Shown: piece by piece, positions 36,601-58,930 of the stretch
Position numbering within the stretch: position 1 is the stretch's first letter
Layout: every line of letters begins with the position of its first letter
Source of the DNA: Thunnus maccoyii
Taxonomy: Eukaryota > Chordata > Actinopteri > Scombriformes > Scombridae
DNA length: 64,000 nucleotides
NCBI RefSeq assembly: GCF_910596095.1
Contig: NC_056550.1
Location: 16,400,501 to 16,464,500 of the forward strand
Reading direction: 5' to 3'
Notes under the pieces: model-generated
Told to the model about the DNA's origin: nothing
The model's input: the letters and a program-made list of their open reading frames with translations, nothing else
The model's database searches: none
Position numbers and translations under genes: made by a program

Positions 36601-38635
36601 ACTTTGAAGCTGGTTTTTTGATGGACTCAAAAAGGCTTTCACTTCAAAATAGGCTTTCATGTTCACTTAATACGTCTATCAAGATATAGAAAAACTTAAA
36701 CTCATTAATAATAATGAATATTATTATTCATTAAAATAAAATTACATAATTGCAAAACCGTAGCCTTTATGGTGGAAAATTGATTGGGGGAACTAGCTTA
36801 TCTTAACAGTGCATGAGTTGCAATTTTTTTTTTTTTTTACTATACCTTTATAGTGTCAGCATGTGGCCTCAGATGGGTGTATCTCTCCATGAATTACTAA
36901 TGATTTGTTGAATCAACTATAGTTGCCAACATCAGCATCAGTCTCTCTGATACTTACAAATTAACTGTAATTCATTTAACATTAAACAGGATTTACTTTG
37001 CCATCATAAATGACATAAGGTCACAAAGCCTTTCCACAGCAGAAAAGCTTACAGAACTTTGCTGGGCACCTTTCACTCCTAAAATAATCCAATCTTAATG
37101 GCCTGACATTTAACGAACTCTATGCGTGACTCATTCATATGTTGCAAAATTAAGATCATCTTTCCTGATCAAAGGTCATTTTCTGTGTCCAAAACATGAC
37201 TTTACCCTTTCATCATGTGAATAATGCACAGCCTGCCAATTACTGAAGAAATAAATTATGACATGACAATTCTGACATTTTCTGTTTTAGTGAAAAGAAG
37301 ATGAGAAACAGTTTTTTTCAGATTAAATTGTTATTATTGTCAGCAATAATATACTGTAGTCCAATTCATTTCTACAGTATTTGTCAACTGGGAGTTGTCA
37401 ATAACATACATAGATTATAGCCTACACTGAATACATTCCAACTCGACATACAGACATATTAATATGCTTTTTAAACAATATGAAACCATCTATACAGTAG
37501 TTAATGGAGAGGAGGTGAGTAAAATATACATCTACAAAAAATATATTATTATTTAATCCCATTTGATATTGAGACAGAGGTTAAATTGTTCAGTGCTCAA
37601 AAGTGACAGTAAGAGGTCTAGTTTGTGATCAAGTCAACAACACTGAGCGTATGTCATAGATCTCTAGTTATTCTATGAAAACAAAATGTTAAAAGCAGTC
37701 TGTTAAAACTCTGTACTGTTTTCTACTTTAGGATAAATCTAAGGAGTGCTGGTTGATGCACTCAAAAGGCCAGGTGTGCAGGTCTTGACAGTGTGCATTT
37801 TGGATTTAAAAACCTGCTCTACCAGTAAAACAGAACAGTTTAGAGCAGTCAGTGCAGTCTGGAGCAGGTTCTGGTATGAGGTCTCATGGCAGTCCATCAA
37901 ATTTTCAACACCTTCTCACTTCCAAACAACCCAAGTTGGACGCAGAGAAGCAGGAGGGAAATGTTCTCCTCCATTTCTCTAGTGGTTTCCTCCAGAGAAC
38001 CTGCAATCACTTCGTAATACATACATACATACATACAGTACATACACAGTATAACATAGACAGATTGTATGTTAGGCAGAAAACAGCAACAGCTCCATGG
38101 ACATGACTAATCAAGTCACTTCCTTGTTATAGTTCAATGCCTCAGCCAACATTTCAGGTCCCTACACTTACCCTTTATGGGCCCAAATCTCATGATAAAA
38201 TACATCAACATTATGTTCTAAAGGCAAAAAAATAGATGTACTTGAAGAATTAAAAAAATATTCGAGAACATAAAACAGACAGACAGTGTGATATCTTCTA
38301 TGTTTCAGCCTTCCTCTATTGTTCTGTCTGCTATAGACGGGACAAATAGTTAGATGTGTGATTTGACATAAACAAGTAGTTGCATATGCAGGACATATTA
38401 ATACACAGGATGATTCCCCCACACACATACTGCATACCTGATGATCCCACAGCAGATTATGCCATCCTGGTTAAAAACAGGCTGCTGTAGGGACTGCTGT
38501 AATTAGCCAAGATCATGTGCGGAGGGTGTCGTAACACTTATAAAAGGGCAGATTTTACTGTACATGAGATTAGATGAATTGAGCTTGTCAGTGTAATGTT
38601 GACACTTAATTGATGGTGCTTATTTTGGGGCCTTC
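36601..38635. other. gnav1-pcyt2 spacer including the pcyt2 3' UTR
   Basis: AT-rich DNA. The part nearest 38635 must be pcyt2 3' UTR, but no canonical AATAAA was found on the minus strand before the region near 37553, where ATTAAA occurs. An ACAT tetranucleotide repeat lies at 38017-38037. No coding exon was seen. Confidence 0.4.
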
Positions 38636-48731
<10,096 letters not shown>

Positions 48732-49010
48732 TTTGAAGCTGGTGCTCTATTAGTGCAACTATCGCCACAGCGCGATTTCCTCCAAATGAGATGTTAAGCG
48801 TGGCTGTGTCAGTTATCTGCCTCCTTTTCAAGTACAGGACAGCTGTGTTTCTGTGTCAGCAGCAGCAGCAGTGAAGCAGCAGCAGCGGCAGCAGCAGTGA
48901 AGCGATGCGCCAACGCCTCCTTTACCGGCGACGCAGCGACGCACGACGCCCGCAGCGTCAAGTCGGCCGAAGTAAGCGGATAAACCGCGAAGGAAGAGAG
49001 CACTATTCAT
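48732..49010 (-). promoter_or_regulatory. pcyt2: pcyt2 promoter region with CpG-rich DNA and CAG-type repeats
   Basis: This is the most CpG-rich sequence in the window (for example CGGCGACGCAGCGACGCACG near 48924-48945) and lies directly upstream of the pcyt2 start codon, as expected of a housekeeping CpG-island promoter. It contains interrupted CAG/GCAGCAG runs at 48857-48897. No TATA element was identified. Confidence 0.55.
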
Positions 49011-50281
49011 AAAAGCACATGCATCACTTCTCTGTAGCTGCGGATTTTATTTTTGTAAAGTGCCAACGTTGACCACTGTGTCTTGCACGGCACGCTTGAC
49101 ACTGGCTGAATCGTACGATGTAGTGCCGGCTCACAAAGCCGACATGTTGTTACATAATAGCGACGTTTTCCCACTGTCATGTGACAATATCTGGATTCCC
49201 ACAGAAATAGCAGGCTATTTGCCAAAGCTGTCTTTGATGACCTGCCAGTTGGTGATCGGCCTGAACATTAACCTCGATTTACTGAAAATTAGGTTCCAGT
49301 AAGTAAGCCAAAGTAATAATAATAAAATTTACTGTTAAATTGTACATAATAGATACATTAAATTAATCAAATTAATTAATTTAATTTGATCTTATACATG
49401 CTATTTCATTTTGTCTTTAATAACGAATAATGAAATAAAATAAAATATAAAAAAGGTTAAAAAAAATACAGACTTAAACAGAGTACTTATTTTTAGGCAA
49501 CACCTATACAATCAATATTACTTATAATAGCATTAATAGCACTGCAATAATCCTTATACATTTTATCAGTGTTCACTGTGTTCTTTCCACTCTAAAACTA
49601 TTTAGTAATGTGTTGTGCTGACAGTATTATATTGAAGGGCGTGTTTAATGTTTTGTCCTCCATAGCTACTGTAGATGAGGGTCTCAGAATTACTATTAAA
49701 CACAGGTTATAGCTTTTACTAGGTCAACAGAGACTTGCTATTGACCCTGGACTAATATTAATATAATGTGTGACTCTTGCCAGTCAAAAATAGGACAACA
49801 GGATTACTGCAAACTCTTAATTGCTGAATGAAGTTACTTTTGGGCAACATTACATAATTTCGATACTTCAACATGTGAATGATTGTTTAAAGGTAAGCAC
49901 TGTAAGGGAAATCCTTCTGTTAGCACAGTGTAGCGTCATCTTGTGGAAAAGCCCTGCTAAATCACACAAAGCCTTTACACTTACATGCCAGCAGAGGGAA
50001 ACCCAGACCCATATATTGCTAAACTGGTGCAAGGTAAACTCCTGAAAGCAGTGACATTGAATACCCTGGTATGTGTTGTCTCCTTTCTCCAGTTGTCTGG
50101 AGTCTTTTATCTGGACAGGAGTGCAGTTGCTCTTATTACTGGGAGAGCACAGACTAACAAATCATGTTTGATATGAGGATAAGAATTTTTGTTGCTCCCT
50201 TATATATGATTCAAATAACTGTTGATGTGAACAAGAACAAATACACCTCCTGCCCAATGTAGAACTGTGCCTCTCCTCTAC
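49011..50281. other. Spacer upstream of pcyt2, no gene recognised
   Basis: Sequence next to the CpG island becomes AT-rich after 49300. A bidirectional noncoding transcript from the pcyt2 promoter is possible but nothing in the sequence shows it. No sirt7 exon was found. Confidence 0.35.
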
Positions 50282-50690
50282 AGGCATGTCCTCTGCCATG
50301 GTGACATTTGCAGAGCGGAGCCCCATGCCAAGTTTTGGCAGGGCAGACGTGGTAAATGAACAGCCTCGCTGATGGGGATGGCAACATTAATTGTACGGCA
50401 AGCTGTGGTCTGAGAACTGGGGCAGGCACCTGCTGCAGAAGTGGGTGAAGATGAAGAATGCTGTCCTAGATTGCCCACCAGCTCACCTTAACCCAACCAG
50501 CAAAATTAATCAACTCTTCAGAGGCCACCCGGTTGTCTGGGGCAGGCAACAGAGGAGGGAGAGGAGCCCGTTTTTAAGGCACAGGTCACATAGACCTGTA
50601 GGAGCCTCTTCCAGGCGAAGAAGAATACCTAGCTGGAACGGTGCTGAGGCACTGGGGTTTTAGACTTGCCCTGCAGGATGGAGTGGTAAG
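50282..50690 (+). other. Unassigned GC-richer block with splice-like edges
   Basis: After a pyrimidine tract ending CTCCTCTACAG (50271-50281) the sequence is GC-richer than its surroundings for about 400 bases, up to GGAGTG then GTAAGG near 50685-50690, which resembles a donor. A plus-strand frame of about 90 codons fills 50391-50663 (it includes RSHRPVGASSRRRR). No family was recognised on either strand. It could be a noncoding exon, an old repeat or a decayed gene. Not called as coding. Confidence 0.25.
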
Positions 50691-51169
50691 GTGTAGCTTG
50701 TTTTCAGCCATCTGTCTCTTTGTCTCCGCATGTTCTCTCATGAGGCATGTTTTGAATGTGCTGGGGTTGAAACGCTGCTGAGGAGGGTGATGTTTGATGA
50801 GCTGCGCTGAGACAGAGGGGGCTTAGGAGCCCCATAGGGAGCAGAGATGACTAACTCACTACTCCTCCTAATCTAGGACAAGCACACCTAGACATCCTTC
50901 ATGACTCTAATGTTTTACTCGTGTCGGGCCAAAAATATGTCCGCTGAGGTTAGCCAAAGTGGGTCGCCCAACAGCTTTTTTTGGATCACAGAAAAAGAAA
51001 TCGTGCCATCTAAATGATCGCTGTCTTCTAAAACCCACCCTGGACGGCGAAAAGCCTTCCCCGCCAGTTTATTTTTACAAGTATCAAACTGGGTCAATGA
51101 CGCCACAGAATATGACAAAAACCCAATTTTTCAACAGTGTTTAAAAGCCTCCAATGACAGAGTAGTAGT

Positions 51170-54100
51170 GCTTATAAGCCTTTTTCAAAACATTTTATTG
51201 GTCTTATAGAAAATAAAGTAAGCTGTATCAACAAACATACAATATATACATCAATAACTTAGACACCTCAGAGAATCACGTTTAAATCCACAGTTGTTAC
51301 TGTATATATGAATACATAGTACTTATCTACAGATTGCAAAAAGTACAATAATTTAATTTATAAATAGTTATAATTAACTATTGTCTGTTTTCATACAAAG
51401 TACTGCAATATTTTATTACAACCCATACAGAAAAATAACAAAAACAGATTATTAACTTTGTATTACTCGCTTTAGTCAGATTTTTATACCTTTGAAACAC
51501 AGACCCACTCCATGGAGTAAGAGGGAAAAAAACTGCACAGTCAACTGTTTACAAAGCATAATTTCATGAAAAAAGCCAATGTCTTGAGAGCTATTAAATT
51601 CAACTGCCACACAAGTGCTGTTATTTATTCTCTCTAACATGTTGCCTGTAAAAACAACAACAAAAACAACAAACAAGAAAAAAAAAAAGCTATAACTAAT
51701 TAAAAATTAAATCTGCAGAACAAATTACAGTGTAAGATCAATTTCAAACACACTCAACACATAATGAGAGCAGAAATGCTGTGGATGATGCTACAGCAAA
51801 CAACGAGCATTAATGACTGGTGTAGCAGCAGAGGAACCTCAATCGTACAAACACTCACACGAACACAGGCATACCGACAAAAAGAAAAAAAAAAAAAAAA
51901 GATATTGCAAGTGGCCCTTGTGACAGAAGCTATTGTAGCATCACTCAGTGCACAAACTCTAACATTTATTTAATAGTAATAGCTTTCAGTCAGATATCAA
52001 AATCCCTTTTATAGATCTGGTAATTCAGCTAATTTAAGACCAAAATAATTAGTGAGTAAGGCTTGAGTGCAACTGTCTCATGACTTCTTTCCAACATTGT
52101 ACACTATTATAGTTTACATGTCAGCTACTATAAACAAGGGCCAGTTGCTCTTCCATTTAGGGATGCAAAATCTGTGGGCAAAAGAAAACATGTTTTACAA
52201 AAAAAAAAAAAAAAAAAAAACTACAAAAACAACAATTATTATTAAATAACAGACCATAGTCACTTTGACAATATTGATTACTCTTACATCTACTCTTTCA
52301 CACCTTTCCACTGAGTTGCATATTAAGGGTCACTTTTTCACAATGGTCATTAATACCTACTGTAGCTACATACTATACACCTGTATGTGTGAGAAAGAGA
52401 GAGTCATCATCTCTAGCGGAGATTGAGAGATTGGTCGACGGTGCCACTCGAACACCTTAAAGACACTTGACACGAAAAAAGATTCACTCCACAAGACTGC
52501 CACAGCAATAAGGACGCCAACATCAATACTGGGCTATGTCAAGAGTCAGATATATATTTTCCCACAGTTAAGCAGTCAATGTAGATAGCTAAGCATGTTG
52601 ACAAAGTGAGGATAGGATACTTGCGCACAGACAGTAATAACCAGCACCCAGGTCCCTGGCATGGAGTTTTGCTGAGGCGTAGTTTTAAGAGTGACTGTCG
52701 ATTAACACCTTGCCGACACTATAAGACATTCTGACCAGCAGGAGATCTGGATGAAGTGCATTCTGTTAATGTCATCACACAACTACTTTCACCTTGAGGT
52801 GTAAAACTGCTTCACTGTTAAATTCCTTTTAGAGGACTAGAAGAGTGATGCGACACTTGGCACAGAGGAAGCGCTGCTGGCAGCCGTTGTTGATTGTAAT
52901 TCTACGTGGTCGTGCTGTATCTCTTTCCGAGTGTGGATTGAAGCCCTTTTATGACATGCTTATTATAAAAAAGAAAACAATAAAATGAAGAGAGCTGCCA
53001 TCCCTGCCTCTCATCTAGAATGGTTTGTTCATTTTTAGAGTGACCTGTTTTGTCCTGAGCAAAACAAGCTGGAGCTTAGTGCATACAAACCCTCAGCCAG
53101 ACCCTACCGCTTTTAATCTGACCATCTGAAGACAGCGGGTAAAATTCACATGATGCTGCACCATTTGGCGGTTACCCTTTAAGTTCATTGATGCAATCTT
53201 ACAGTCTTGGGAAACTGTAAGATATTTTGAAAAAAAAAAAAAAAAAAAAACCCACAAAAATCTAAACTGTTAAAAATGTTCAGTTAACCTCATGTTTCAT
53301 TTAGTCTGTCAAAAGCGACATTTGAAGGGTTATTCATTTCTATTCCTGTGATCTAATTCAGACCAATTAAGTGTCTGGAATGAATATGATAATGAAATCT
53401 TCCCAATAATGAAGTCATTTACTTTCAGGTTACAGAGGATGTATTTAGAGGGCATCCAGCACCAGGTGCAACCATTATTCAGGTTCTGCAATGACAGTAT
53501 CACTTTGAGCTTCAAAGAAAAAGTAAAAGTCTTTTAAATTCGTGTTCAGTAAAACGCAGCTTTTTGAATACCCAAACGCCATTTCACCCAATTCTGTCTT
53601 ACATGGCTCAATGTGGTAAACTCTTAATGACAATATGATTTGTAACTAACACCAAGGAAGCGGAGGATATCACAGATGCCAATACGCACAAAGACAATTG
53701 ACCTTGTTTACACCACCTAGTTTAGCTCTACAGATTTGTTTTAAATAGCACAGCATTGACATCTATACAGTGAACGACACTGCCAACTTGTCACTTACAC
53801 ATCACATCACGCGCTACCCCACAGTACGCGCCTAGTCACTAGAAAAAGCTATCAGACTTCAATAGTAAGCCACTTTCGGTACAATTGCAAAAAAGATGTC
53901 ACGGGATTTTTTTTTTTTCCTGTTTTCTTTTTCTGTATTTCTATAAACAATGGAAGGTAATCTACCTAGTAATAAAAACCAAGAACTCAACATTAGACAA
54001 AGTTTTCTACACCTTAACAATTCAAACAGTAAAGCTTGTGTAAAGATTTTCTTTTGGAAATATCTGACGGCCCTGTCAACAAGTAATTACAAAAAATGCA

Positions 54101-55237
54101 ATATATATCTTTTAAACAAAACAACTTCAACATATTTTCTCTATGAGCAAAAATTATGTTTCAAAATGTTTGTGGATTACACTGTCCCCTCAAAACACGA
54201 GGATATTACTGTAATAACATTCAGGTTTTCAGATATTGTAGAAGAATCTTGTCATATTGGAATGGCACTCAGCTCTGGAACAATATCATTAAGAACAGCT
54301 GATCATTTTTAACGTTTCCACTTACCATAAATATGCAAGACCTCTTTGTATTTTCAGTGCATACATATATTATTGCATCTACCAGTCATATTGATAATGA
54401 CAAGTTCATTAAAGCCTGTCACAGATGCATAAACAGAAATAAATGCTAGATTTGGGAGCATTATTTCATGCTTATATTCCTGACAGACGACCAACAACAT
54501 CACAAATTGGACAAATTTACTAGTTTTGGGTTAGTCAGGCTGTTTTAAAGACATCTGTCGCATCCATGCCAAGAGTTTGTGACCATGTGTTATTTACCCT
54601 CATTTCAGTCAGTGCATAATAACAAGCAAAGGGGTTCAATGTGAGATATGTGCTGGCTCTTTCTTTTGTTATATTGTTGAATAGGCAAGGAGTGGTGTTT
54701 ATTATCTATTAGTTTACTGGTTGTGATCAGTTGTGAGACTTCAAACATACCAATTCTTAGGACGGAAAATATTTAAGAGCTTAGTCTTAAAGAGAACAGA
54801 CGCATCACATACAGTACCTTATCAGAAACCAACAACCTATTAACAGTCTGACTTGATGTCATTAACCATTAGTTTCAATGATTAGAAAAACGTTTATTCT
54901 ATTGTATTTTTGCCACCCAATATTGCCATCTTGAATGTTACCACAGCTGGCTTTTCGAATGAAATGTTTCAGTATTGCCAATGTGTCACCATTCTTTGAT
55001 AACAAACTGTGAACTCCTAAATCACACAACTTGATTACCTGTGCCGCCCATGAAGCGCAACATGTCTTTTGACAGGTACAGACTGCTGAGTCGTACTTCA
55101 AGAGTGAATTGGGGGAAGCATATTGTTAGTGTTAGTGCCATGGGGTGTGACTGAGAATATACACAGCTAATCCTGCGCCATGTTACAATGCACTGACTAG
55201 TTTAGTCTTGAAAATCTTCATCCCATCCTTTCTGCTA
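51170..55237 (-). other. mafg: mafg 3' UTR (inferred)
   Basis: Immediately after the mafg stop there are about 4 kb without another gene. Small MAF genes have long 3' UTRs, and AATAAA on the minus strand at 51199-51194 would end the transcript near 51170-51180. The stretch has long A/T runs (52200-52219, 53231-53250) and many ATTTA-like motifs. The true end could be nearer the stop codon. Confidence 0.45.
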
Positions 55238-55820
55238 CTACGACCTAGCCTCCGTTTTGGATTTGACGATGGTGATGACGCTGGTGGCAGCTACTTTACC
55301 AGGGATAAGGGGCCCTATGACGGAGGCCATAGGTCCCCTGGCTGAGGTGACGGGGTTGCGGGCCACAGTCCTGGCAAAGCTCTGGAGGGCCTCATACTTT
55401 GAACGCAGAGCGTCCAGCTCCACCTTCATGCTGGCATTCTCTGTGGCCAGCTTGTCCACTTCCTGCTGCAGCTGAGCCTTTTGCTTCTCCAGCTCCTCTT
55501 TCTGGGTGACACGCTTCACCCGGCAGCTGGCAGCATAGCCCCGGTTCTTCAGGGTACGCCGCCGCTGCTTCAGCTGCAGGATTTCCTCCTTCGTCAGGCC
55601 CCGTAGATGCTGGTTCAGCTCCCGCACTGACATGGTCACCAGCTCATCATCTGTCAGGCTGGTGCCATTTTCCCCTGGCTCCCGCTTCACCTGGGGATGT
55701 GGAGTTAGTTAGTGTGAATACTTATATTTACATGGCAAACTTCACACTTTGACAAACTTAGTTCTGTGTCTGAAAGCTATGTACCTTCAAGGCCTTGTTT
55801 CCCTTGTTTGTGGTAGTCAT
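55238..55820 (-). CDS. mafg: mafg, small Maf bZIP transcription factor
   Basis: Nuclear bZIP protein that pairs with NRF/CNC or BACH partners at antioxidant and MARE elements; its homodimers repress. Coding exons 55820-55785 (12 codons) and 55690-55238 (150 residues plus stop) give 162 residues, the length of human MAFG. VKREPGE at 13-19 contains the known SUMO-acceptor Lys14. The extended homology region ([15 protein letters not shown]) precedes the basic region ([18 protein letters not shown]) and a leucine zipper. The C-terminus [17 protein letters not shown] is close to mammalian MAFG (SKTDARS), separating it from MafK and MafF. There is no transactivation domain, as in all small Mafs. 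The first coding exon spans 55857-55785 with an acceptor at 55858. Further noncoding exons must lie upstream. Confidence 0.96.
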
Positions 55821-56688
55821 GCCACGAGAGCCGCGTCCACCTGTACTGCTGGTTGGTCTGTGAAAAGAAAAGTCACCAGTAGCTTAGCAGAGCTGTTAAA
55901 AGATACATTTCCATGGAATACACAAGAATATGTTTTATAACATAGAAGATACTGCATGACTAAGTCCTTCAAATACAAAAAAGGGGGTCAAAGGACTTCA
56001 GACTTCGTTGTAATTGATGCCAGGCCCATTCCGTGAAAGGTACCTGGATTATTACTGCACCTGCCACTATGAACAAACTACTCAGTGGTATGCATTTCCC
56101 CCACTAACATAAGTTGGGTTGATTAGGACCAGGCAATACAATCCAGTGGCAAGTACTTTAAAGATCTCACTTGAATCCTGCACTGCATTTAAACAGCAGG
56201 GTGGCGAGTCACAAGGAGCACGACATTTAGTTGGCTGGCAGCAATTCACAACAATTTCTTGGAAAACAAAACTGAAGAGAAGTCACTTCCGTTAAGTGCA
56301 GCCTCTCAGAGCATAAACAGCAGAGGACGCGGATGGACTAAAAAAGACCTGAGCCTTTCTACTGTACGTACACTCTCAGCTAAAATACACTCTCAAAAAA
56401 GAGACACAGGGCAGGCTTTCATCTACTGTATGAGCTATCCAGTCTAGACAGTCTAGATTTGGCTGGTGTGCGACTATAATCCCATAAATCAATGAAAAAG
56501 GGATATGCTGTAACTACTGCAGAGCCTCAGCTACCATCCAGAATAACAGGGCTGCAATGCAGTTTATTCTGTCATGTCAGTACTGAGGGAACACCAAGAG
56601 AAGCTGTGCAGGCGAGAAATCTCTGTTAAGACAGACAGAAGGTTGGGTGCCTTCCACCGTGTGAGCTCTGTCACACGATAAGTACATG

Positions 56689-56689
56689 C

Positions 56690-56747
<58 letters not shown>
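56689..56747. repeat. (CA)n microsatellite
   Basis: Nearly pure CA tract of about 59 bases, interrupted once by AAA near 56709. Likely polymorphic. Confidence 0.95.
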
Positions 56748-56749
<2 letters not shown>

Positions 56750-58339
56750 TTGTGGCCCTGGGTGCTTTACACTACACACAGTAAATGCTGTGTCAGCGAC
56801 ACAGGCACCCACCACAGTCAGCCCAGCCAGCACATTGCCTCGGTAAGCTGATTTACACAGCCCAGTAGAGTGTGTTTGCACTGAGCACATAAACAAATGC
56901 ATGTGGGCTTTTACAACTTTTTAGCATCAAAACACAGAACAGAAGAAAAAAAGAACTACTGTCAGTGTGCATGTGTTTACAGCCTACACGCCCACTAAGC
57001 TAGTCATCATGTATATGTATGATGTGTTCGGAGAAGCTCAGTGAGGGAAGGAGGGAAAAAAAAAGAAACAGATGAGTCGTAGCTCTGAAGTGCACTAAGA
57101 TGGCCAGGATATTTCCATGGCAACAAAAGGGTGCTACAGGTGGACTGGTCACCTGAGCCAAACAGGGAGAGACAGACGCTTGTTAAAAATGACCTGAATA
57201 CGACACTATCACACAGGCTGGGGACATAACATGAGGTCAGATTGTGACTTGCATTCTTGATGCTTTCACTTCAAAAAAGTCCTCTGGCTCCTCATAAAAC
57301 TGCAATGTTTCTCTGTGTTGCGGATGCCCATATAAAAAGCCTTTCACGTTCTGTGGAGGACTTTTTAAATGTGATACTTTCATCCCTGTTGGGCTTGCTA
57401 TGAATAGCTGACTGATAGTAACACCTACCTTTCACTGGCCTTTGTGGTGACTCATTTCCAGTAAGCATTTGGACCACAGATGCAAAACATAATGGGATAA
57501 TGGTCTGCCTGATGAAGCACAGATAATGGACAAATAGACAGGAAAGTACTCTACTAATAGCTACTGGGATCAGAGTAGAAAAAAAAGGGCTGCTTCTTCC
57601 AAATTTCATGTAAGCCTATCATTTTCCCCTCAGCAGCCTAGACCCAACATTGTTCATAAACCAGTTGGAATCTTGAAAATGCAGGGAGAGATGGCACATT
57701 ATCCAGGTTGAGGGGGTGTATTCTGTCACACAGCTGTGTGTAGGGTAACATAGTAGGCATGGCTTGGCACAGTGAAAGCTCACCATATGACACTGTGGAA
57801 GGATTGCGCTCAGGCTGCAACCCTCCAGCACAGGCTGCTGCCAACAGACGGCTACCAATGACAGGGCATGGCAGCACAACACAGACAAGGTCCAATGCAC
57901 AGCTGCTCCCTTCCACTACCAGGCATGTCATACCTCACAGAGACAAAGAGGCATGGTCACACAGACACACAAAGAGGCGAGGAATAGAAAAACACACCTA
58001 TAATTTCACAAAAATGTGACAGGTAAATTTTAGACTTCCTACACAGATTTGACAAGTTCACTCTCTTAACAGTCGTAATTGAGGACAGTTTTCCTTGCAC
58101 ACATGTATTACTTGTTATTATTTCAAGTCTTTTGTGTGTGCCCAGGGAGAAAACTGTGGCTTGGAGCACAGAGGCAGCGGAGGTAGGGAGCAAGCGCGGG
58201 GACACAGACGTCTTTTGTAGGTGCTTGCTGAATTTTTATGAATCGCCTGGAAGAACGCTGACAAATCAGAGCTGATTGCTTGTGGAGGAGAGACATCACA
58301 CCCACAGGAAATAGAAAACGCTGAGTGTGGTCACCCAGA

Positions 58340-58436
58340 GAAAGGGAAGGAGGGGATGGTGAGAGAGACGGACAGAGACAGAGCGAGAGGGAAAGAGAGG
58401 GTGAGAAGAAAAGAAAGAAAGAGAGAGCAAACAGCC
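58340..58436. repeat. Purine-rich (GA)n low-complexity tract
   Basis: Almost uninterrupted A/G sequence including GAGAGAGACGGACAGAGACA, AAAGAAAGAAAG and GAGAGAG runs, upstream of mafg. Such tracts can form triplex DNA; no function is shown. Confidence 0.7.
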
Positions 58437-58895
58437 TTGTTAAAAATGCACACTCAACACATTTAGAGGAGCTTGAGAAGAACAGGTTGAGGGGAAAAAA
58501 AAAAAAATACTGATCTCAGCAAGGACCAAAACCAAGGTGCCAATTAGGAAGTTGTGAAGTTGAACTAACACGACGAGAGTAACCCAGCCAACCTTCAAAA
58601 GCTGTCTGTGTTCATCTAAATCTATAGAGAGCAGCTTGCGAAGGTGGGGTTGGCTTAGGTTGAGGCTCAAGGGGGGAAAAACTCTGGTGGGATAAATGCT
58701 GATGTGACATGATAGGTCAGGCCTTGAGCCCATGTCATGCTTTAATGATCTCATCCCCTCCACAGGATCTCTCCAGGGGGGCTGCCAAGGATGGACACCA
58801 TTAGCTAGGGGACCCTTTGTTGAGGGGGAACCGAGGCTACAGCATCCACACACTGCGTCCCCTGATGAATATTTATCACTGTCGTTGACTGCCTA

Positions 58896-58930
58896 AGGTG
58901 GGGGTGGGAGACAAGGGTGGGGGTGGGAGG
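58896..58930 (+). other. Potential G-quadruplex motif
   Basis: Plus strand has five G runs of three or more within 35 bases (GGTGGGGGTGGGAG, then AAGGGTGGGGGTGGGAGG), meeting the usual four-run rule with loops under seven bases. It lies about 3 kb upstream of the mafg coding exons. Confidence 0.5.

Noticed and set aside
56564-56902. 112-codon minus-strand frame with a Cys-Val run
   Set aside because: It is produced by translation of the CA/GT microsatellite and has no gene features.
57619-58019. Several overlapping frames of 80-97 codons upstream of mafg
   Set aside because: They overlap on both strands, lack splice-site and family support, and look like chance frames.
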